Under the pieces are notes generated by a model. That model did not search any database. It saw only the letters and a program-made list of their open reading frames with translations, and was not told the DNA's origin. The position numbers were made by a program, and so were the translations under genes. 28,707 nucleotides of DNA from Bacillota bacterium (lineage in GTDB: Bacteria; Bacillota_I; Bacilli_A; Erysipelotrichales; Erysipelotrichaceae): contig JAEWFZ010000007.1 of NCBI GenBank assembly GCA_023388535.1, positions 1-28,707 of the forward strand, written 5' to 3'. Below, one piece after another: positions 22,933 to 28,707 of this stretch; the first letter of the stretch is position 1; every line of letters begins with the position of its first letter.

Positions 22933-23378
22933 AAGTTCTAATTAGTTCATGCCTCATGGGCGAAGCGGTTCGCTACGATGGCAAGAGTAAGAAAAGATTT
23001 GATTTCGACAAACGATTTGAGTATCATCTATTATGTCCTGAAATCTTAGGAGGATTAAGTGTGCCGCGGGAAGCTTGTGAGATTGTCAATGACAAAGTCA
23101 TAAGCGCATCCGGAAAAGATCTAACCGAAGCCTTTAATACTGGCGCAAACGCTGTAATAGAGTATATCCAAAAACATCAAATCGAGATGGTAGTCTTAAA
23201 ACAAAACAGCCCTTCCTGTGGTAGCCGCTTTATTTATGATGGCAGTTTTAAGAAGCGAAAGATTGAAGGGATGGGCGTAACCGCCAGACTCTTAAAACAA
23301 CACAAAATAAAAGTATTAGACGAAACGCAGTGGTTAGCTTATATCAGAAAAGGAGTCGTTATAGATGAGAGCATTTGA
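22929..23378 (+). CDS. DUF523-family protein
   Basis: A 149-aa protein with the family features: an S-S-C-L-M-G-E-x-V-R-Y-D-G N-terminus (residues 6-18), L-C-P-E-x-x-G-G-L-x-V-P-R near 35-47, N-T-G-A near 71-74, and V-L-K-Q-N-S-P-S-C-G near 89-98. The Cys pattern suggests a thiol or metal role; the biochemical function is unknown. It overlaps the membrane protein by 4 bases (ATGA) and guaC by 14 bases. Confidence 0.9.
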   Translation: MKVLISSCLMGEAVRYDGKSKKRFDFDKRFEYHLLCPEILGGLSVPREACEIVNDKVISASGKDLTEAFNTGANAVIEYIQKHQIEMVVLKQNSPSCGSRFIYDGSFKKRKIEGMGVTARLLKQHKIKVLDETQWLAYIRKGVVIDESI

Positions 23379-24333
23379 TTATGATGATTGTGTATTAATT
23401 CCAGCAAAATGTATCGTAAAAAGCCGAAAAGAATGTGATACAAGTATTCAATTTGGAAAGCATAATTTTAAACTACCGGTGGTTCCAGCCAATATGGAAA
23501 CCATTATCGATGAAAAATTAGCGGAATATTTTGCGAGTAATGGCTATTTTTATATCATGCATCGCTTTGAAGAAAATGGTCGTTTAGATTTCATTAGAAA
23601 TATGAGAGACAAGGGATTAATTGCTTCGATCAGCGTTGGCATCAAAGCGACGGAATACGATTTTGTCCTGTCAATGAAAGAAAACAATTTAATCCCAGAC
23701 TACATAACCATAGATATTGCTCATGGTCATTCAGAGTCAGTTATTAAGATGATTAAGCATATCAAGAAAGAATTACCAGAAGTTTTCTTAATCGCTGGTA
23801 ATGTTGGAACTCCAGAAGCGGTTAGGGATTTGGAAAATGCTGGAGCCGATGCGACTAAAGTTGGTATTGGTCCTGGTAAAGTTTGTATCACCAAACTTAA
23901 AACTGGATTTGGTACCGGAGGATGGCAACTAGCCGCGGTGCGTTGGTGCGCCAAAGCCGCTCGAAAACCAATAATTGCGGATGGAGGTATTCGTAATCAT
24001 GGCGATATTGCCAAGTCGATTCGAATGGGGGCATCCATGGTTATGATTGGATCTTTATTTTCTGGCCATGAACAATCACCGGGTAAGGAAATCGTCATTG
24101 ATGGTGAACGCTACAAAGAGTATTATGGTTCCGCTTCTCAATATCAAAAAGGGGAATACGTCAATGTTGAAGGTAAAAAGGAACTAGTAAAACATAAAGG
24201 CGATATTCGACACACCTTAGAAGAAATGAAACAGGATATTCAATCCGCCATTTCTTATGCGGGAGGGAAAGATCTCGACGCTTTACGGACGGTTGACTAT
24301 GTATTACTGTCCAGTACCATTCAAGATTATTAA
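23365..24333 (+). CDS. guaC: GMP reductase GuaC
   Basis: A 322-aa cytosolic enzyme, NADPH-dependent conversion of GMP to IMP with release of ammonia, in purine salvage. It begins F-D-Y-D-D-C-V-L-I-P, contains V-G-I-G-P-G-K-V-C-I-T with the catalytic C174, the flap G-F-G-T-G-G-W-Q-L-A-A, and I-A-D-G-G-I-R-N-H-G-D near 210-220. The sequence and length match the type 2 GuaC group of Firmicutes rather than IMP dehydrogenase, as there is no CBS domain. AAGGAG lies 9 bases before the ATG. It is followed by its own terminator. Confidence 0.95.
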   Translation: MRAFDYDDCVLIPAKCIVKSRKECDTSIQFGKHNFKLPVVPANMETIIDEKLAEYFASNGYFYIMHRFEENGRLDFIRNMRDKGLIASISVGIKATEYDFVLSMKENNLIPDYITIDIAHGHSESVIKMIKHIKKELPEVFLIAGNVGTPEAVRDLENAGADATKVGIGPGKVCITKLKTGFGTGGWQLAAVRWCAKAARKPIIADGGIRNHGDIAKSIRMGASMVMIGSLFSGHEQSPGKEIVIDGERYKEYYGSASQYQKGEYVNVEGKKELVKHKGDIRHTLEEMKQDIQSAISYAGGKDLDALRTVDYVLLSSTIQDY

Positions 24334-24339
24334 GTCGAT

Positions 24340-24367
24340 AGCTTGGGATCTAATCCTGAGCTTTTTA
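24340..24367 (+). terminator. Terminator after guaC
   Basis: AGCTTGGGAT pairs with ATCCTGAGCT (two G-T pairs), with a three-base loop, then TTTTTATAT. Confidence 0.8.
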
Positions 24368-24396
24368 TATGACTGTAAAAGTATTCATAAATTTGA

Positions 24397-24402
24397 GATA
24401 AT
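24397..24402 (+). promoter_or_regulatory. Possible extended -10 of the arginase operon
   Basis: TGAGATAAT contains GATAAT preceded by TGA, 15 bases before the GAGGAG ribosome site of the arginase gene. The -35 is weak. Confidence 0.4.
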
Positions 24403-24432
24403 GAATGCATTGATTTAGAGGAGACTAATGCC

Positions 24433-25290
24433 ATGAAAATCATCGGAAGTAATAACGCCAGTGGGGTGGGAGAATTAGGCTTAAAAAGAAATATCGAAAC
24501 CTTATTGGTAAAACATCCCAATCTAAAAATCGAAACCAGCCTAGAGCCAGAGTTTCAACTGGATTTAAGCGATAATAAATTAAAACAACTAAACGAAGTC
24601 TATCAATATAATAAAAATTTAGCGACACTGATTAAATCAGTATTTAGTGAGGGCTATAAAGTACTTAATCTGATTGGTGATCATAGCGCAGCGATTGCTA
24701 CCATCAGCGCCAGCGCTTCTCAAGCTAAACAATTAGGTGTAATTTGGATTGATGCGCATCCTGATATCAACACTAATGAAACTACACCAAGTGGTAATAT
24801 CCATGGGATGAGTATTGCGGCTTTGCTTAACTTATTTGATTCACCACTGAATAATATTGTAAGCGATGGTCCAAAAATTAGTCCCGAAAGGATAGTTTAT
24901 ATTGGTTTACGCTCTATTGATGAGGGAGAGCAGGAATTTTTAGATACGTTGAATATCCTCTATTTTACCTATGAAGAAGTTATGGAAATTGGCTTCTATG
25001 AAGTTTTAAAACAAACCATGGATCAACTTAGTGCCTGCGATGGTATTCATATTTCTTTAGATTTAGATAGTATGGATCCTAAACTAGTTCCGGGGGTATC
25101 GGTGCCGGTTGATTTAGGGTTTAGCGTTGAAGAGGTTGAGGACTTATTACAAAACTTTATCCAAAATTTACCCGTGATTGCGGTGGATATAGCTGAGTAT
25201 AATCCCGAGTATGACAAAGACAATATCACCTTAGAAATTGTCTACGACTTAATCGAATCAATCGGAGGATTCTATGAAACTAAATCTTAA
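24433..25290 (+). CDS. Arginase-family ureohydrolase
   Basis: A 285-aa member of the arginase/agmatinase/formiminoglutamase family. Manganese ligands sit in G-D83-H84-S, D107-A-H109-P-D111 and D210-L-D212-S-M-D. The N-I-H-G-M-S and T-N-E-T-T-P-S-G-N segments resemble arginases (hydrolysis of arginine to ornithine and urea) more than agmatinases. The exact substrate is not certain; no arginine catabolic or transport gene is adjacent except an MFS permease. GAGGAG upstream supports ATG 24433. It overlaps the permease by 17 bases. Confidence 0.87.
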   Translation: MKIIGSNNASGVGELGLKRNIETLLVKHPNLKIETSLEPEFQLDLSDNKLKQLNEVYQYNKNLATLIKSVFSEGYKVLNLIGDHSAAIATISASASQAKQLGVIWIDAHPDINTNETTPSGNIHGMSIAALLNLFDSPLNNIVSDGPKISPERIVYIGLRSIDEGEQEFLDTLNILYFTYEEVMEIGFYEVLKQTMDQLSACDGIHISLDLDSMDPKLVPGVSVPVDLGFSVEEVEDLLQNFIQNLPVIAVDIAEYNPEYDKDNITLEIVYDLIESIGGFYETKS

Positions 25291-26530
25291 ACGGACTTTA
25301 TTGGTAGGGATTGCTTTTATGACGATTTCCGCCTTCTGGCAACTCTACGATTATGAAATCCAACTCATCCTCAAGAATGAATTTAATTTCAGCGATACCT
25401 TAACTGGATTTGTAATGTCGTTGGATAATATTTTAGCCGTCTTGTTATTGCCTTTATTTGGTAGTTTTTCGGATAAGATAATGACAAAATTTGGTAAACG
25501 GATGCCGTTTATTGTTATAGGGACGATGATTACCTTTGTTGGTATGCTAGTTATCCCGTATTCAGCGCAGGTGAAAAACCTGGTCATCTTTCTTATAGCC
25601 TTAGGGTTAGTTTTGTTGTCGATGTCGATTTATCGATCACCAGCGGTCGCTTTGATGCCCGATGTTACCATAAAGCCTTTGCGCTCTCAAGGTAACGCCA
25701 TCATCAACTTGATGGGCGCCGTTGGTGGTGTAGTCGCTTTAGTTCTGATTTCATTACTCGCTCCCGACAAGTTAAAATCCTATGTACCTTTATTTTTAAC
25801 CGTTGGTATGTTTATGGTCTTAGGGGTTGTAGCAATGATTGCCTTTGTTAAGGAAGTTCAGTGGGCTAAAGAAATGGAGCAACAAAGTCAACTCTTAGGC
25901 ATTACCGAAGAGGAAGAACAACAATATCGTCAAGGAAAAATGGATAGTGCGGTAAAGCGCTCTTTGACATCAATATTAATTTCGATCGCCTTATGGTTCA
26001 TGGGCTATAATGCGGTAATTTCCGCTTTCTCTCGTTACGCAACTTTACATATTGGGTTAAGTCAACAACAAGGTTCGCAAATTCTCATCCTAGCAAGTGT
26101 TGGAGCAATTCTAGCATTTCTTCCCATCGGGAAACTATCGGCGAATATAGGCCGTAAGCGGATGATTAATTATGGCATCCTGATCTTGGCTTTTGCTTTT
26201 GGTACGGCTTTTTTCTATAAGGGATTTCACTGGTTAATGTTTGCTAATTTCTTATTAGCGGGAATCGGTTGGGCGGCTATTAATGTCAATTCTTTACCGA
26301 TGGTGCTGGAGATGGCGAAAGGTAATGAAGTCGGTAAGTATACAGGGTTGTATTATACATTCTCGATGTCGGCTCAAATCGTCACACCGATTTTATCTGG
26401 TTTGTTGTTTGATGGATTTGGTTATGCGATCTTATTTCCATACGCCACGTTCTTTGTCTTGTTAGCCTTGGTCAGTATGACTCAGGTTAAACATGGAGAT
26501 ACGACGGTCCATAAATATATTGAAGAGTAA
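25274..26530 (+). CDS. MFS transporter
   Basis: A 418-aa integral membrane permease with about 12 hydrophobic segments and the MFS loop motif in a G-S-F-S-D-K-I-x-x-x-F-G-K-R-M-P-F form between helices 2 and 3. A charged mid-loop (about residues 195-230) separates two halves. The G-K-R-M-P-F form is seen in glycoside/cation-type and SLC45-like symporters, so a sugar or related solute is possible, but the substrate is unknown. GGAGG precedes the ATG, inside the arginase gene, so translation is probably coupled. Confidence 0.87.
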   Translation: MKLNLKRTLLVGIAFMTISAFWQLYDYEIQLILKNEFNFSDTLTGFVMSLDNILAVLLLPLFGSFSDKIMTKFGKRMPFIVIGTMITFVGMLVIPYSAQVKNLVIFLIALGLVLLSMSIYRSPAVALMPDVTIKPLRSQGNAIINLMGAVGGVVALVLISLLAPDKLKSYVPLFLTVGMFMVLGVVAMIAFVKEVQWAKEMEQQSQLLGITEEEEQQYRQGKMDSAVKRSLTSILISIALWFMGYNAVISAFSRYATLHIGLSQQQGSQILILASVGAILAFLPIGKLSANIGRKRMINYGILILAFAFGTAFFYKGFHWLMFANFLLAGIGWAAINVNSLPMVLEMAKGNEVGKYTGLYYTFSMSAQIVTPILSGLLFDGFGYAILFPYATFFVLLALVSMTQVKHGDTTVHKYIEE

Positions 26531-26533
26531 TTG

Positions 26534-27280
26534 ATGCTTTATTTCTTGTTTTCTATCCTATTAATATGGATGATATTTCCTGGTCGTTGTAAATATTTTC
26601 CGAAACAAAAATACTATGCGCATCGTGGTCTATATAATGAAGATCAAAGCATTCGCGAAAATTCACTTGCTGCCTTTAAAGCAGCGCTTGCTAGCGGTGT
26701 CGGTGTTGAGCTGGATGTGACTTTAAGTCAAGATCAAGAAGTCGTGGTCTATCATGACGCTAGTTTGGAACGATTATTCAAACGTGTCCAGCGGGTTAAT
26801 CAATTATCTAGCGAAGCCTTGAAAGGCTTGGATATTGTTCGTTTAGAAGAAGTTCTAAAGCTATTTTCTAATCAACAACCTTTAATAATAGAACTTAAAA
26901 ACCATGGTAATTATCAGATTTTATGTGAAAAGGTTGCCCAAATCTTAGATACTTATCAAGGTGAGTTTATGATTGAGTCCTTTGATCCAAGAATTGTCTT
27001 TTGGTTTAGATTAAATCGACCGAATTTCATTCGAGGTCAATTATTAATGAGTCTGAAAATGTATGACAACAAAATTATGGGTTTGTTTTTAATAAGTATG
27101 CTATACAATTTTCTAACACGACCGCATTTTATGGCTACTCACCATACGATGAAGTATCGTATTTTTGGTTGGTTAATGCCGTTTTTAGGTGCGAAACGAG
27201 TCATCTGGACCATTCATGAGAACGACGACATTGATGAAATGCTAGTTGATGGCATTATCTTTGAATTTTATATTCCATAA
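26534..27280 (+). CDS. Glycerophosphodiester phosphodiesterase, membrane-anchored
   Basis: A 248-aa GDPD. One hydrophobic N-terminal segment (about residues 1-17) anchors it. The catalytic region has Y-A-H-R-G-L near 32-37, E-N-S-L-A-A-F near 46-52, G-V-E-L-D-V near 60-65 and V-Y-H-D near 75-78. It cleaves glycerophosphodiesters to glycerol-3-phosphate and an alcohol, recycling lipid headgroups. ATG 26534 is preferred over TTG 26531, which touches the permease stop. It is the third gene of an operon with the arginase and permease. Confidence 0.9.
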   Translation: MLYFLFSILLIWMIFPGRCKYFPKQKYYAHRGLYNEDQSIRENSLAAFKAALASGVGVELDVTLSQDQEVVVYHDASLERLFKRVQRVNQLSSEALKGLDIVRLEEVLKLFSNQQPLIIELKNHGNYQILCEKVAQILDTYQGEFMIESFDPRIVFWFRLNRPNFIRGQLLMSLKMYDNKIMGLFLISMLYNFLTRPHFMATHHTMKYRIFGWLMPFLGAKRVIWTIHENDDIDEMLVDGIIFEFYIP

Positions 27281-27330
27281 AGATATGCTTAATTGATAAA
27301 TACTACTAAAGCGAGAGCGGGCTGAATAAG

Positions 27331-27359
27331 TTGTCGTGTATGGTTTAGAATAGTATAAT
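27331..27359 (+). promoter_or_regulatory. Promoter of the hydroxyacid dehydrogenase gene
   Basis: TTGTCG (27331-27336), 17 bases, TATAAT (27354-27359). AGGAGG-type site and ATG 27419 follow 50-60 bases downstream. Confidence 0.7.
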
Positions 27360-27364
27360 GAACT

Positions 27365-27381
27365 CTACATAAATAATGTAG
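27365..27381. promoter_or_regulatory. Inverted repeat at the transcript start of the dehydrogenase gene
   Basis: CTACAT and ATGTAG, spaced by five bases (AAATA), begin six bases after the -10, over the predicted start site. This is a plausible operator, unassigned to any family. Confidence 0.5.
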
Positions 27382-27418
27382 TGATTAACAAATAAGAGCA
27401 TTCAAGGAGGAACTAATT

Positions 27419-28375
27419 ATGAATGACAAAACAGTTGTTTTAAATGCAGGACTTGTAAACTATGACGGAAAAATCGATTACTCCACCATCGCATCTGATG
27501 TGACTATCTATGACTACACACCGGAGGATAAAATTCTAGAACGAGTCCAAGGATTTGATATTGTTGTCACAAAAGAAATGAAGGTTTCAAAAGAAATTAT
27601 TAGAAAATTTCCCAATAGTGTGAAAATGATAATTGAAGCGGGAACTGGCTACAATAACCTTGATATTGAAGCAATACGCGAAAAAGGAATAATCTTAACT
27701 AATATACCAGCATACAGTACTCAACGCGTTGCGCAAACTGGAGCAATGTTAATGTTAGCGTTAGCGAGTACATTACAAAAACAAATTCGTATGTTAGCAG
27801 CTAATAACTATGATAACTTTCAAAAGCATTTAATGGTAGATCATGTTGAACTAAATGACAAAACTTTGGGAGTTATTGGTTATGGAAACACAGGTAAAGA
27901 ATTGATTCGTATCGCTCGAGCTATGGATATGAATATTTTAGTATCGACGAGGACCCCTAGAGAAGACTTCGATGGCGTTAAGTTTACTACTTTGGAGGAT
28001 GTGCTCAAGAATAGTGACTTTGTTTCCCTCAATTGTCCTTTAACCGAAAAAACCAAACATTTAATCAATAAAGAAACTTTAGCGATGATGAAACCTAGTG
28101 CCTATTTAATAAACACTGCACGTGGACCTATTGTTAAGGAAGCTGACTTAATAGAGGCTTTAAATAATAATGTAATCGCTGGGGCTGGTTTAGATGTTCA
28201 AGAAGTTGAACCACTTCCACTTGATAGTCCACTTTATAAGATGGAGAACGTCATTATTACGCCTCATATTGGCTGGCGCGGACTTGAAACTAGACAACGA
28301 TTAATTAACTTAATCGCTAAGAATGTAGAGGCCTATTCCAAGGGCGAACCTATAAACCGAGTCGACAATATCTAA
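27419..28375 (+). CDS. D-2-hydroxyacid dehydrogenase (glycerate/hydroxypyruvate type)
   Basis: A 318-aa NAD(P)-dependent dehydrogenase. The Rossmann motif reads G-Y-G-N-T-G, and the catalytic triad is R235 (in N-T-A-R-G), E264 (in D-V-Q-E-V-E-P) and H283 (in T-P-H-I-G-W). It reduces 2-oxoacids to D-2-hydroxyacids or the reverse; glycerate dehydrogenase-like proteins carry the same H-I-G-W. The exact substrate is unknown. It has its own promoter, a good GGAGGA ribosome site, and a terminator, so it is probably monocistronic. The AT-rich sequence and codon choice look slightly unlike neighbours, a weak impression. Confidence 0.9.
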   Translation: MNDKTVVLNAGLVNYDGKIDYSTIASDVTIYDYTPEDKILERVQGFDIVVTKEMKVSKEIIRKFPNSVKMIIEAGTGYNNLDIEAIREKGIILTNIPAYSTQRVAQTGAMLMLALASTLQKQIRMLAANNYDNFQKHLMVDHVELNDKTLGVIGYGNTGKELIRIARAMDMNILVSTRTPREDFDGVKFTTLEDVLKNSDFVSLNCPLTEKTKHLINKETLAMMKPSAYLINTARGPIVKEADLIEALNNNVIAGAGLDVQEVEPLPLDSPLYKMENVIITPHIGWRGLETRQRLINLIAKNVEAYSKGEPINRVDNI

Positions 28376-28407
28376 GAAAAAAGAAGTCTAGTATTTTTAA
28401 AATATAT

Positions 28408-28452
28408 AAAGCACCCCCTAACCTTGAAGAGAAGATTAAGAGGTGCTTTTCA
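28408..28452 (+). terminator. Terminator after the dehydrogenase gene
   Basis: AAAGCACC (28408-28415) pairs with GGTGCTTT (28442-28449), with further pairing in the long loop (CTTAA-type partner segments), and a short T run follows. The rest of 28453-28584 shows no gene. Confidence 0.65.
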
Positions 28453-28584
28453 ATATATTCCAAGTCGATAGGACTTTTTTATCTGATTGTTCTTACTAGG
28501 ATAGTTGGCTTTGAACTTAATATAATAAGTAACACTGATGAATTAGAACTTAAAATTACTATAAGTAATCGATGATCTGAATTT

Positions 28585-28707
28585 TGGATGGGTTACACTT
28601 TAATGGACAAATAAATTAGTTATATCGCGATAAACAAAGTTGTTTGATAAGATGTAATTAAAGAAAGTAGGAATCCATTATGTCAAAAAGAAGCCGAAGA
28701 ACATTCA
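28585..28707 (+). mobile_element. Left end of an IS3-family insertion sequence (partial)
   Basis: A sequence TGGATGGGTTACACTTTAAT, continuing into TGGACAAATAAA, resembles the TG-starting left ends of IS3/IS150-type elements, which often carry a T-x-x-T-x-x-A-C-A block before -TGGACA. It lies about 95 bases before the start of the orfA-like frame. The right end is outside the window, so the element boundary is estimated. Confidence 0.5.
28680..28707 (+). CDS. 5' end of IS3-family transposase OrfA (runs off the window)
   Basis: Nine codons read M-S-K-R-S-R-R-T-F, a common start of IS3-family OrfA proteins, which begin with a basic segment before the helix-turn-helix. GTAGGA lies 9 bases upstream. 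The identification uses the short N-terminus together with the IS3-like left end. Confidence 0.6.

Noticed and set aside
23727..23954. Minus-strand frame inside guaC
   Set aside because: Antisense to the catalytic flap region of GuaC; no ribosome site.

Overview
This is a 28.7 kb chromosomal window from a low-GC, Gram-positive-type bacterium. The cdaA-cdaR-glmM block, strong AGGAGG-type ribosome sites, tRNA genes with encoded CCA, OmpR/HK pairs and a CsoR-CopA-CopZ copper operon all point to Firmicutes. TGA acts as a stop codon and Trp is TGG, so the code is standard. I cannot name the genus; an Erysipelotrichia or Acholeplasma-like lineage is a guess. The window is bounded by transposase 5' ends: an ISL3-like start on the left (minus strand) and an IS3-family orfA start on the right (plus strand).

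Layout. 1-282: partial transposase, unexplained 21-bp direct repeats and two terminators. 283-1413 (-): TraB/PrgY-like membrane protein, divergent from 1483-7122 (+): c-di-AMP cyclase cdaA, its regulator cdaR, phosphoglucosamine mutase glmM, then a response regulator and histidine kinase. 7187-7938 (-): an anchored protein of unknown function, frameshifted in a homopolymer. 8119-9870 (-): operon of an unknown 128-aa protein, a short NfeD and a stomatin-family protein. 9977-11342 (+): NUDIX hydrolase and deoD. 11411-11602 (-): a small DUF1508 protein. 11746-14648 (+): csoR-copA-copZ. Then a PHP-family histidinol-phosphatase-like gene converging on an NAD-dependent epimerase, three tRNAs (Ser-GCT, Asp-GTC, Gly-GCC), a frameshifted 6-phospho-beta-glucosidase, a P1B-4 metal-efflux ATPase behind a perfect Fur-type box with a DsrE-like protein downstream, and a convergent Cys-less HMA-like protein. 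21381-24333 (+): lipoprotein phosphoesterase, small membrane protein, DUF523 and guaC, overlapping end to end. 24433-27280 (+): arginase-family enzyme, MFS transporter and glycerophosphodiesterase. 27419-28375 (+): D-2-hydroxyacid dehydrogenase.

Themes. Metal homeostasis appears twice, each time with a recognisable operator (CsoR type and Fur/PerR type). Cell-envelope control is represented by the c-di-AMP/GlmM block and adjacent two-component system. Two genes are broken by small frameshifts (loss of one base in a T/A homopolymer; a 7-bp tandem duplication). The most unusual sequence-level observations are a C10 tract that appears to have split the two halves of the CsoR-type operator, a DKTNT in place of DKTGT in CopA, and very short leaders on two genes. 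I see no CRISPR-Cas, toxin-antitoxin or phage-defence module, and no convincing wholly new multi-gene system.
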